Source of the DNA: Sipunculus nudus
Taxonomy: Eukaryota; Annelida; Sipuncula; Golfingiida; Sipunculidae
Assembly: GCA_026874595.1 (NCBI GenBank)
Contig: CM049306.1
Location: forward strand, 108,151,142 to 108,215,141
Reading direction: 5' to 3'
DNA length: 64,000 nt
The notes beneath the pieces are model-generated. The model searched no databases and had not been told where the DNA came from. It saw only the letters and a list, made by a program, of their open reading frames with translations. Below, piece after piece: positions 23,860 to 35,300 of the stretch; position 1 is the first letter of the stretch; the number at the start of each line of letters is the position of its first letter. The translations under genes and the position numbers were made by a program.

Positions 23860-24170
23860 TGTGTGATTGGCTGGTCCGGTCATACCTGCACACCTGCGTT
23901 GTCATTGGATACGTCGGGTCCTGGCAGAGATAAGGGCATCTTCGCGGGGGGTCGGTGGACAATGGCTCCCCTGGCGGGCGGCCAGGCTGACCCCGGCACG
24001 CGCCACGTCATATCGAGTTGCAATATCCCATCACTCTCTGTATCTGATAGTCTTATCTCTCTCCGTCCCGGGGACAATGTAATTAAGACGTCGCAGGTTG
24101 TGCCACACGCTGGAAATGACAAATTAATAAGCTGTTAATGCAATTAACATGTAGGCTCAGACGTTCCCTC
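23860..24170. promoter_or_regulatory. candidate developmental enhancer
   Basis: GC-rich island with no durable coding frame. It carries a dense set of recognisable factor motifs: GATA sites (agataagg, cttatct), SOX-type acaatgg twice, an E-box cacctg, and several homeodomain TAAT/ATTA cores (gtaattaa, aaattaataagctgttaat). It lies about 10 kb upstream of glass. The enhancer role is inference from composition. Confidence 0.35.
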
Positions 24171-24631
24171 GCTGGAGACGCAGTTCCGACAGGAAGTCGG
24201 AAATCTGACAAGAGCTATAGGAGGTTGTTCCTGTCACCCATGAAACCGCATTAAAAAATAACAAAATGCGGCAGAACTCCCAACAGGTATACCGACAAAT
24301 TACATTGTGAAGGCATCGTGTGTGAGCATATTTACCTATGAATAAATAAAAGCTGTAATATGTAAAACCTGTGATAACTGTCAACATGCTGTGGTTCTTG
24401 CAATCGTGTTTATATACAAACCAACGATGTATATATAATTTATTCAGGTTGACAGCACATAAATTGCGTATAGCTGCATGCTTATATATAATTTATATAT
24501 ACCCAGGGGTCTAAATATAAGGTTCTTGCTAATACTTATATATTCTTCCTTTTAGCTAAACGATCTCACAAAATGTTTATACATTATACCGGTATATGCA
24601 TAACATATCGATTTTATACAAAACACATTTG

Positions 24632-24633
<2 letters not shown>

Positions 24634-24694
<61 letters not shown>

Positions 24695-25020
24695 TGTCAT
24701 CGTGAATTTTAGGGGCTTGTTTGACCGAGTCATCAGACCTATATAGCAGACCCGTCTGTTTTTATACCGTTTATACATATATAGGAACATTGTGATTTCA
24801 CCGTGTGAACTTCTGCCACTATTCGACGCCCGTTGTCTTCACCACATCGGTCACCATGGCATAAAATTTTGACTTTTATGTACTTTGTGTAATGTTATAA
24901 CAGGTGTCCCAGGAATATCTGTAGTTATATTGATTAAAGGTGGCTTGACCGGACCGGGCCGTATACCGAACCGCAGACACAAAATACGGGACCGCTTATC
25001 TCTAGTGCGGTCCGCTTTGC

Positions 25021-25101
<81 letters not shown>
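24634..25101. repeat. (AT)n microsatellites
   Basis: Arrays at 24634-24692 and 25022-25101 (the second with gtatat and acat interruptions), separated by unique sequence. Confidence 0.95.
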
Positions 25102-26093
25102 ATTATTTTTAAGGTTTATGCCAAATAGAAACGCATAATAGAAAAACATGATAATCCTGTATGGCCGAAACACGACCCGCATAAAAATTTCAACATGCAT
25201 CCCTTATCGCAAAAAATGGAAGAAAAATCAGCCTGTCACCATATATTATGACTATATATGATGTTTTAGCTCGTATACCGGCCGGGTATAGTTTTACAAT
25301 ACCTTCCGAGGAGACGGAAATAATAGATGGTTGAATTATGTGTTTATGATTCACTTATGATAGCATATGATAAGCATGGTGTATAAAGATAATAGGCATA
25401 ATATCGCAAGTGTTATAATGACACTCAATTTGGCCATTTCAATGGCGGAATTCAAATCTAAAAAACTCAAACTCAAGTCTTGGATTGACGTTGTTGGTTA
25501 TTATGTGCTTCTTTTATTATTCATATGTTGCACGGTCTGCTGTATATGTGATTATCGGTTGTGTTCAATTTCAACATTATGTTTCACATTACGTAATGAA
25601 ACATTATGTAGAATAAAAGAACATTTAAAAAAACTACAATTTGATAAAAATAATTACTCATTCCGTGTCACAATTTTATCATGCGCTATTTATGGCACAG
25701 AGTGAGCATTACTCCTGGGCCAATTATTAATTTTGATGTACAGCCGTGTATAGTGAGCATACTTCACAAGTCCTCACGTCTGCATGTTGACCATTCTTCT
25801 GTGTGACTGATGATTAAATTTTAATCAGCGTATCGACTTTTGGTGGTGCTGTCTATAACGTTGCATCGTTTCTGTTATCTTTGTTATTTATAATTACGTT
25901 TAAAAAATTGTAGATTTGTGAGCGGTCCTTACTGCGAGGCACAACGTTGTGAAGACTATTACAAACCTTTAATGAAATATTAATTTCTTCAATATTCATC
26001 CCATTTATTGCCAACCAACGAAAAGAGGTATACGCTCATCGAGCAGCTACAGGTTGCCGCGGTCAAGACCTCAGCCCTGTGCGCTCCTAGAGC
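25102..26093. other. intergenic
   Basis: A 112-codon plus-strand frame (25367-25705) exists, with a hydrophobic Cys-rich stretch, but it has no family resemblance, poor composition for coding and no splice context. I do not call it a gene. Confidence 0.5.
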
Positions 26094-26414
26094 ATGTTCT
26101 CTGAGCCAACAGTCGCAGTGCCACGCCAAGCCAAGCAGGGGGCCGCAGAGGCCGCCACCGTCCATCCCGAGCCGGTGACCTTTTTAGAAAGCTACAGCAT
26201 CCACAGCCACATTCCCTCTACCGATCCCAGCAGCGGAGACCCAGCTATGCCATTCGAGAGCCGAACTCGATCTTGTGAACGACACTGTTTCGAGACCCAT
26301 ATAGCCCTTGTACTTGCGGTTTCGGCCATTTGGACCGTATTAACCGGGTTTCCCAGATATGCAAGTTTAGCAAGTTTTTTCGTCATCGGCATCCCATTTA
26401 TTGCAAAGCTATAG
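26094..26414 (+). CDS. uncertain 106-codon open frame with one hydrophobic segment
   Basis: Plus-strand frame from ATG to TAG in a moderately GC-rich patch. The N-terminal half is Pro/Ser/Thr-rich. The C-terminal half is hydrophobic (HIALVLAVSAIWTVLTGF, then SLASFFVIGIPFIA), as in a small membrane protein. I do not recognise it. Some length is expected by chance in GC-richer DNA and the opposite strand is also open over most of it. Confidence 0.15.
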   Translation: MFSEPTVAVPRQAKQGAAEAATVHPEPVTFLESYSIHSHIPSTDPSSGDPAMPFESRTRSCERHCFETHIALVLAVSAIWTVLTGFPRYASLASFFVIGIPFIAKL

Positions 26415-27339
26415 AGCTTACTTGATATATTCACAGCAGTAATATATATATATATATATATATCTTTTTTTCTTATACTGTTTGTGTATATACATTTTTT
26501 ACGTGGGAAAAGGGTTTTAATTTTTTTTTTTGAGGGGGGGGGGGCTCTGTTAGTAATCCTCCTACCTTTAAATTTCCCCCTCGCGTATTATCTCTGCATG
26601 CAAGGCCCATGAATAAAATAGACAATAAAATAAAAAATCCGGTAGGTTGTTGGAAGGGGAGGAAGTGCTCCATGCACTCGGCAGATATGTTGATTTTTTT
26701 TTCTTGGAGAATATAGTTCCGAATAGATCGACCCTGCATCGCTCATCAGTGTGCATGTCCACTATATAATCGTATTGCAGTACACGTGTGTGCTGCACTC
26801 TCGGCTGGAATACGATTTCCTTGTGCAGGTTCGTATCTTGACCTCTCATGCAGTTCCTCAGAGATGATTAGTACGAATTTCGCAATTGGATCCTTTCGCA
26901 ATATACAAATGAACGGCATATGGTTCGTCCCCATGTTCTGTGCCGTAATAAGATGCATGGTCTCTGCTGACATGCAGGCAAACCTCATAACGATAAGAGA
27001 GCCACCATTCCCTCACACCTCTCCTTTATTTAAAACATGAGTAATAAGAAATAAATGAAAATAAAATTGTGTAATAAACGTGCAAAATAAAGCATTCATT
27101 ATGAATTCACTGAATTCAAATAGATTTTCTATGTATACGATTGAGGATATACGAATAAATATATTTTAATATATATATTTTGTCAAGTATTTGAATATAT
27201 GAATACTAAAGATTGTGTATTTTAATACGAATAGAATACTTAATACGGATATAAATGTATAGATATATGTATATATTATTCTAGCCCTAATGGTTCGGAT
27301 TATTATTATAAAACATGAAAACCTGAAAGGGACCAGTCA

Positions 27340-27820
27340 TACCTTGAGAGAAAGTGAATTAGGACCATTTAGTGTCCACGCATAATTGCTACACGCTTTC
27401 GGTAAATGTCGATTTTCCACGAGCTAATTTGCTGGGCGATTTAGTCGGGTAAATTAGCGGCTTCGGTTTGTGAATTTAACAATAAGGCAATAATCTAAGT
27501 GTCACAGAAGAGAAAGTCCACTTCTACAGGTGTGCGCTCCAAGTAACGCGAGATCCCGCGCGCCCGTGTGCTGCAGACAGGTCATCAGTTTACGCCTCAG
27601 GCGCGCAGACGCACGCGCGAGGGGCGTGGCCAGCGCGCGGGTTAATCAAGCGGACTGAGGGGCCCCGCGGGTAAAGGATGAGCTGGTTTGGGGACGAATA
27701 AGATTACATGGCTTAATAGGCTGAACAAACAAGCGGAAAATGAGCCCATCATCGGTACAATATGGCTGAGGATCAAAGGCCTGCGCCCACCAGCTGGGGA
27801 GGTCCAGCAGGGTCGACTTA
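27340..27820. promoter_or_regulatory. CpG-rich island
   Basis: The strongest CpG concentration in the left half (for example gatcccgcgcgcccgtg, acgcacgcgcgagg). It contains a KLF/Sp-type ggggcgtgg site and TCF-like atcaaag. No coding frame is convincing. It lies directly 3' (minus-strand sense) of a strong minus-strand donor at 27822, so it may be the start of an intron of a minus-strand transcript, or an enhancer. Confidence 0.4.
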
Positions 27821-27821
27821 C

Positions 27822-27884
27822 CTGTAGTGGATGGTTACCAACCAGACTGATGTAATGACGATGTCGAGCTGGCATATTTTTATA
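27822..27884 (-). promoter_or_regulatory. candidate minus-strand core promoter and short first exon
   Basis: TATAAAA at 27884-27878 (minus) lies about 55 bases upstream of a near-perfect donor, CTACAG|GTAAGT (exon end 27822). An ATG just after the TATA box opens MPARHRHYISLVGNHPLQ up to the donor, but the ATG would lie upstream of the expected start site. It could be a distal first exon of glass 13 kb upstream; this is inference. Confidence 0.3.
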
Positions 27885-27899
27885 AAGCCATGTATTTTA

Positions 27900-28270
27900 C
27901 TTCAGTTATAAAAAATGCAGATGACAATTACAATTAGTTTGATTAATTTTTTTATGGTTATTAAAGCGAGTTTTCCTTAATAACTCCTGTACATTGAACA
28001 AACTTGATATCTCAATTTGGATTTCAAGAGGAATTGCCTTCTTGGTTTTGATATTTTGACCTCCTTTGTGACCTTTACCTTGACATATAATGGGTCAATT
28101 TCTTTCACTTTTATTTATGTAAGGTTTATAATTCTGCTAAATTAAAATTTGATTGTCATTTCCTCAGGTTTCAGTGATAATTGAAAAGTGTGACTTCCCG
28201 AGTTTCCACGGATAAGGTGAAAGGGAATGTGACTGACGTTATGATCTCGTAATCTGCATATTATAATTAA
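27900..28270. other. intergenic, AT-rich
   Basis: Nothing recognisable except repeat-like phrases such as gacctttaccttgac. Confidence 0.5.
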
Positions 28271-28273
28271 TAA

Positions 28274-28274
28274 A

Positions 28275-28325
<51 letters not shown>

Positions 28326-28364
28326 TATAATAATAATTATAATCATCATCATCATCATCATCAT
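28274..28364. repeat. (AAT)n-(ATC)n microsatellite
   Basis: AAT repeats passing into ATC repeats. Confidence 0.95.
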
Positions 28365-28516
28365 TTTTTTTCATTAAGCGTCTATCCACAAATGATGATA
28401 TACATATATATATATTGGTCGCCTTTTTTTAATACAATGAGAGATATACATAAAAGGTAAAGAGATAAGAAGGCAACATTAACTAAAGTTTATTTATCCT
28501 GAAATAATATTAATAA

Positions 28517-28965
28517 AAGTAGCTCATGGTCAGCATGCATTTCACACTGTTCCTTGAACAAGGAAGTCTTTATAGTTTTTTACTGAAAGTGACGAGCTAC
28601 AGATTAACAGTTCGTCTGAGTGAGTGGGGAAGACTGTTCCACAAAGCTGGTCCCGCCACGCTTAAAGCTCTCTGAGCAATTAGTGATGCCTTTTTTTGGA
28701 GTACAAGTTCTTGATCTCGAGATCCAGGTTATGATTTGGCCTATGGCTGCATGAATAAGGTCTAGCAAGAGTAAGTACGTGCGATTTGCTGCTTTGCTTT
28801 GAATACTAGCATGGCAACTTTGAAGTTTATATATACGCTGATTGACGGTGAGCCAGTGTACATATATCGTAATATACTGGTGTTAGCCTATATGAGGTCC
28901 TGTTCGACAGAATCCCCTCAGGACTTGCATATAGCCGAGTAAGAGCGCGCTACCATATTCAAGTT
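28517..28965 (-). pseudogene. non-LTR retrotransposon (CR1/L2/Jockey-like) reverse transcriptase C-terminal fragment
   Basis: Minus-strand translation gives the familiar end of LINE reverse transcriptases in the right order: LEYGSALLLGYMQ (cf. LDYCNSLLYG), then VHWLTVNQRIYKLQS (cf. LHWLPVRQRI), then RALSVAGPALWNSLPHSLRR (cf. RAFSVAGPxLWNSLP). Several in-frame stops and a frameshift separate these blocks, so the copy is dead and 5'-truncated. No tail or target duplication was resolved. Confidence 0.8.
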
Positions 28966-29520
28966 TTCTTGTGACGAGATTTGTAAGATATCAAAACTAA
29001 ACTTCGTACTGCACTTCTATTAAGTAACATATATTCAAACAATACCAAATTTCTGCGTGAATCAAGTAATTTCCAAAGAGATACGCGTTAACCGAAAGTT
29101 AACGGAGCTATCGTAATAAAAAATGCCATGTATGATTTGATGATTCTTGCCTGGTAAAACAGTTAAATATTTCGCTTTAAACTCTACCGATAAACGTCCC
29201 CCTGCTACCGAATTCTGCTAACAAATAGATTAGATCTCACTGAATGAAGTCATATATATAGGTGTGTGTACTTGAGCGTCGTATCACCTTGCAGCCCTTA
29301 TCGAACCCTGTATATGTATAGCTAACAAGCTTATTTTTAAAGTTCTCGAAACCGCTAATAATTGAAATTATTAGTATACCGCTTATTATAATAACAATAA
29401 TCATCATCATCTTACTCATTACCATTGTCATAATCTTTAAATCATTTCAAATGAGGAACTATCTTATCGGATGAATTTCCTGACATATATCAGCACGATT
29501 CCGCGGGAAATATATTATTT

Positions 29521-29522
29521 AA

Positions 29523-29554
<32 letters not shown>

Positions 29555-29610
29555 CGAGAATTTGCAATATTACTGGGAATAGAGGGGAAACCTTTCTTTC
29601 TAAAGGCAGC

Positions 29611-29678
<68 letters not shown>
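29521..29678. repeat. (AT)n microsatellites
   Basis: A short AT-GT compound array at 29521-29553 and a long pure AT array at 29611-29678. Confidence 0.95.
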
Positions 29679-29679
<1 letters not shown>

Positions 29680-29879
29680 CTATAACCAGGGATTTTGTCT
29701 GACATATAGCTTGGAGGTACGACCAAAGTAACACGTCGACAGAATAAACATTTATTCATTCAATTTTCGAATGAATTGCATGCACTAAAAATATCTTAAT
29801 GTTGAAATTTCAATATAATTCATATATTTTTTATATTTAAAGTCAAGTGATTTTTCGGGGAGAACTAATATACAGTTAA

Positions 29880-30482
29880 GGTATCATTACTGTCTAAAAT
29901 CCCTAGCTATATCTAAAATCAATCCAAAATTGATGTATATTCATATGATTCCATAAAGTATGCATTATTTTAAACCTGGTAAAGTGATCTATCTGATGGT
30001 ATACCCATTTTTTTAAATTTTTTACTTACTTCACATGATTTTGTAACATTTACAAATATTTAAAAGGTACACTTTTTCAAGCCTTAAGTAACAATAATCC
30101 TGTTTTTAATGGACTAATTAATTGCATCCTGCATTGTTATACCTTATTAATCTTTACATGACAACATCTCGAAAACGTTGATTTCCCTCTATCATTTTTC
30201 TATCTAGCCTAAAAAATGTTTAAATTTAAAATTTCAGTTTTAGGCTAGATAGAAACATGAAAGAGGGGGAAAATGCTTGGATTAGACTTTTTTTATGTTT
30301 GTACTCTTTTATTTTTAATGTTACAAAATCATGTGAAAAATAATGAAAATTTCAAAAATGTGAATACCATCAGAAAGATCAGGGTACCCGGTTTAAAATA
30401 ATGTACACTATGTGGGGTCTGATACGAATTTAAAGCACTTTGAATTGAATTAGATATAGGGGAGTCAAACAATCATGATACC
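29880..30482. mobile_element. full-length palindromic (foldback) MITE flanked by TTAA
   Basis: The 603-base block is an imperfect palindrome along its whole length. The ends are GGTATCAT...ATGATACC, flanked on both sides by TTAA (29876-29879, 30483-30486). The centre has perfect 16-base arms TCTATCTAGCCTAAAA and TTTTAGGCTAGATAGA around a 25-base loop. Other paired blocks are attattttaaacc / ggtttaaaataat and cacatgattttgtaac / gttacaaaatcatgtg. TTAA would fit a piggyBac-type target, but the GG start is not typical; TTAA could also be part of the repeat. Confidence 0.8.
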
Positions 30483-30555
30483 TTAAAATAAACACTTTAA
30501 TTTTTGTTTTTCAGTAATTTATGAAGTTTTTAAACAGAAACACTGACAGAGGGAT

Positions 30556-30573
30556 CGAGTGGCGGATCCTGGG

Positions 30574-30604
<31 letters not shown>

Positions 30605-30715
30605 GGGGGGGGGTGGTTTACAGGTTCAAATCAATTAACGTCCTAGACCCCTTTCCCCATTCTGGGCCTGAGGACCTTTTTTCAGGTTTCCTCATTAGTC
30701 CTGGGCCGGACACCA
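30556..30715. mobile_element. degraded MITE, family 1, copy 3
   Basis: Starts with gtggcggatcctgg, followed by long G/GT runs and by ttttttcaggtttcctcattagtcctgg, which matches the interior of the copy at 23351 (split here for length: ttttttcagg, cattagtcct). The far end is missing. Confidence 0.5.
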
Positions 30716-32345
30716 AGCAAGTCTGGACATGTAAATACAGCAACACCTCATAAACCAAGAACACCTCACCGTTTTCCTATATATTACACCAATCCTTGTA
30801 GAGCTGCATTTTTTATACCTCTATGAGATATCGTGTCCAGTTTAAATCCTCGTGTCTTTACCAGAACCAGATCCGGGGGGGGGGGGGGGTGAGGGGGCGG
30901 GGGATGATGTTAGTGTTTTTCCACCAGAGGCCAGAACCTTTGGGGGAGCTATAGCTCTAGCTTATAAGTGTACCTACCATATATATACAGAAGTATGAGA
31001 TATCAAAACTCATTGAAATTAAAGGTTCCAGTTATTAAAACTTTAAAATATTGTGAGCGGTCTTTCCTTCATGCTGCTCCAAATTATGTACTGTAATTTT
31101 TCCCTCAGAAAATCAGGGGGCTGAACCGTTTATTCTATTGAAAAATGCTTAAACATATTTTTGTAAAAATTCATCATATCTTTCACTGATATATTAGTAA
31201 GACCACATTTTGCATTTGCTTTTACGTATAACATGCTACCATTACAGGTATATAGTTAGCTATTGCCCTCTCAGGGTGATCTTATCAATATTTTTCCCCA
31301 TTGAATGTTTTTTTTTCTTGATGTGTGAATGTTAATTTCAGTGTCATTATTAATGCTCTATAAATTAACAAATATTATGTGCACAAAATCGTATCAACAA
31401 AAATATTGTTTGGCAAACAGTTTGAACGATCTGATATTATTCAAACTATCATTCTTTGAACATACACGATCTGTTATTATTCATAACGTCAGCCTTTTAC
31501 TTTTCAACTTTGCCTTCAATGATTGGACCTGGCGCTTATTCACGGTTTGATTATTTACGATAATTCTCATTTCGCGAATATCGCTAATTTGAAACCCTCG
31601 CGAACAGAAAAAGCAACCACAGTATATATGCAGTTAAGCTAAAGGATAAGCCGAACAGAATACTGTTCCAATACTTTTTTTAGAAACGAGTTAAACATGT
31701 TGAAACAAATAAAAGGTGCAATGTGTTTGTGTTTTTTATATTATTATATATAAATCAGAAATATCTGTTGGATAAAAAAGTCCCTTTAACTTAAAATGTT
31801 ACCACAAAAATTTATAGTTTAGTATTTTTAAATGAAATTTTATCATTATTCAAAATCTTAGATACATCGTAGGCCTTTTTTCAATTCGTGAAAATTATTT
31901 ATTTTTCTTTTCTTCATTTTAAGAAGCTTCGAGTGAACAATTGGAACTGATACGGAATATGTGATGAGTACATTGTAGGGAGCAATATTAAAATAAACCA
32001 AGACGTAAAGGGTCAAAATCATCATGTATTGTTTCGAATAAACTTTAGACGAGCATTAACTTTTTCTGACAATACGTTAGGCAAAAGTCAACCTTTGCCC
32101 AGACAGTGCTGCCATCTATTGATAGGACAGTGAAGAAAACCCTCTTCTTCTTGAGATTAAACAATTATTTCAGCCTTTCGCGGAATGAAATTTTAAACGG
32201 TCAAAACTGGAATTATAATTAAATCTAATTGTTTTGAGTAAATCTGTAGATATGTGAATTATTTTGACGATACTTTGCTTGGGTGGGCAATGTCGTAAAC
32301 AGCGCCCCGCTTTCCGGCAACAATATATCAAGACATCGAACAACT
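30716..32345. other. intergenic and presumed promoter of the plus-strand gene
   Basis: AT-rich with no gene seen. The last 100 bases before 32346 become less AT-rich (aacagcgccccgctttccgg), consistent with a short promoter/5'UTR. Confidence 0.4.
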
Positions 32346-32354
32346 ATGGCGAGC
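32346..32354 (+). CDS. first coding exon of the plus-strand gene
   Basis: ATGGCGAGC followed by donor GTAAGTAC at 32355, with a sensible start context (caactATGG). Phase 0 at the donor matches the acceptor at 33176. The coding part is only three codons, so it rests on the donor and phase. Confidence 0.5.
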
Positions 32355-35300
32355 GTAAGTACAGAAAATGTTTTTACTCAGTAACTGCAAGCGATGTTTG
32401 TGTATTTACACACTCATGTTATTCTAGAAACAACAGATGTTTTAAATTTATATCTGCGGTATAACCTGAAGCCAGAGACGGATGTCTCGTTGGTAACTGC
32501 ACATCGTTAAAGTTGTTGGGAGAGTATCTTGGGGTGGCAACTGTCACCGCTGTCACTGCCACAGGTGCCTGTTTCTCACTGTATAGTGTACACTCGCTCG
32601 GTGGCTCAGTTAACGAGATTTCCTGTATCATAAATATATAATGCCCCCCCCCCCACAATCTTTCAGCGTCACTTAATAAAGAAAGTTAAGTTGAAATATA
32701 CTTTCAGTGTCTATCCTGCATTGTTACAAGCTGGATAGTGAAGCCATTTAAGGGATTTGATTGGGGATCACATCAAGACATAACTTCATAAGGTTTTAGT
32801 CTAAACCATTTCGTGACATAGTGACAGTAATATGAGCCATTCACTACCACAAATTCACAAAGAATTTAACTGTGGTTTCAGTGCCTTTATCAGCATTTAA
32901 TTCATCATTATTTATAACTATGTTTGTGTTGTACATATGATATCCAAGATCCTAGATACTGCCTTGTAAAAAGCATAAGAAAAATATGAGAACGTAAAAC
33001 CATTTGCTGGGAAAAAACGTTGTATAAAATAAATATATTGTTCACATGACAGAGAAACCTATGTGATCTGGGGCAGAAAATAGGAATTTATTTGACTGAA
33101 CAAGATTCAAGAAATTTAGATAAATATTGTGTTTATGAATGATAGCAGGATTTACTTTTGAAACTTTCCATTCAGGAACTCAAAATTGTCTCAGATCTTA
33201 AGACATTGAGAGCTGTGGATGCAAGGTAATATTTGATGACAATTTTACCCTAGTCATGCCAGGATTGACTAGGGGAATCCCCAAGCTAAAAATTGCTTGT
33301 TAAGATAATCCAATCAATATCTAAAGGGACATAATCAGGAGTAGTCCACCACATACGGACTCCATTTATCTGTGATATGGAGTCCGATCGTCTAGCAGTG
33401 AGAGTTCACCCTGCCGTACATGGAGGGACCTGTAACATGAATTATCACTGCTTGTTGTGCGATAGAGAAACAATCTTGTATTTATATATAGAAATAAACT
33501 TTTTATGTATCAAATTAAATCGATATATCACCTTTATGTGCGCCTGTAAATGTTTTTTTATCCTTTGAACTGCCGGGGTTCAGTTGTTGCATGCCAACTG
33601 GACACTGCCGGAAAAGGAATCCCATGCAAATTAGGTGGGCAATCTATGCAAAAGATGAATTCAGGGGGGCTTTTCCCAGGAATGCCAGTGCCGTGCACTA
33701 GGATAGACCATATTTTCATAAGCATCCTTCCCATCATACATCGCGTGTTGTCAATGATGCTAATTTCCTATTGGTTGTTCCAACCAGAAAGCACCATCAG
33801 CCAGACGGAGAGAAGCAATATCTGACTTCATCCAGAGTAAGTGCCCATACTTTATTAATGCTGATCATCCAGCAAAAGTTTTGGTCTCAACGGAGTTTAA
33901 GCATCTGTAACAATTATAATATGTGGGGTTTGTTTGGTGTCCTCACGCTTCACAAGGCATATACGTGTCTGAGGGTCTGTACGGATCTGTACAAACTTAG
34001 ATAGTATAGACTCTCCCCGCCAGAGGCTGCAGCGCTTGTATTGTTTACTATATATGTCAGCCCTGCAAGACTGCAGCAAAATCAGGAGCAATATTGTGCC
34101 TGTTTTTTTTCACACTATCAGTTCAGTTTTGCTTTAAACAAAAGTTTCCTAGCAAAACCATCAAACCTCACAGTCTCAGTGCCTTGCAAACCACTGTTTA
34201 ATACCTTGTTATGGCTCTGCATGTTGGTTAACACTCTTTAAGTGTGTTTTAACCATACGAAGCCACATGACCGGAGGTCCGATTGTGAGCTGCAACACGA
34301 GGTGTTTTAGCCAGCGGGAACATGTTTTACAAATTTTTTGGGCCAAGTCAGTCAGGGCTTCTCCTGATTTACATATGTTTTGGCTCCATGAAATATTGAC
34401 TTAAAACTTGCATATTAGGCTGTATGCTGCTGTAAGCTAAGGTAGCTTATAGTTATAAATTCCTGATTCATATGGGGACACCAGTACACCAAAGTCAGGA
34501 GCTCAAACCAGCAACACCAATCAGACAGCGCAATGAAAGCTGCAATATGTAACCCTGGGATTAAAGGAGGTGTTTTAGCAAGCGGGAACATGTTTTACAA
34601 TTTTTTTGGGCCAAGTCAGTCAGGGCTTCTCCTGATTTACATATGTTTTGGCTCCATGAAATATTGACTTAAAACTTGCATATTAGGCTGTATGCTGCTG
34701 TAAGCTAAGGTAGCTTATAGTTATAAATTCCTGATTCATATGGGGACACCAGTACACCAAAGTCAGGAGCTCAAACCAGCAACACCAATCAGACAGCGCA
34801 ATGAAAGCTGCAATATGTAACCCTGGGATTAAAGGAGGTGTTTTAGCAAGCGGGAACATGTTTTACAATTTTTTTGGGCCAAGTCAGTCAGGGCTTCTCC
34901 TGATTTACATATGTTTTGGCTCCATGAAATATTGACTTAAAACTTGCATATTAGGCTGTATGCTGCTGTAAGCTAAGGTAGCTTATAGTTATAAATTCCT
35001 GATTCATATGGGGACACCAGTACACCAAAGTCAGGAGCTCAAACCAGCAACACCAATCAGACAGCGCAATGAAAGCTGCAATATGTAACCCTGGGATTAA
35101 AGGAGGTGTTTTAGCAAGCGGGAACATGTTTTACAATTTTTTTGGGCCAAGTCAGTCAGGGCTTCTCCTGATTTACATATGTTTTGGCTCCACGAAATAT
35201 TGACTTAAAACTTGCATATTAGGCTGTATGCTGCTGTAAGCTAAGGTAGCTTATAGTTATAAATTCTTGATTCATATGGGGACACCAGTACACCAAAGTC

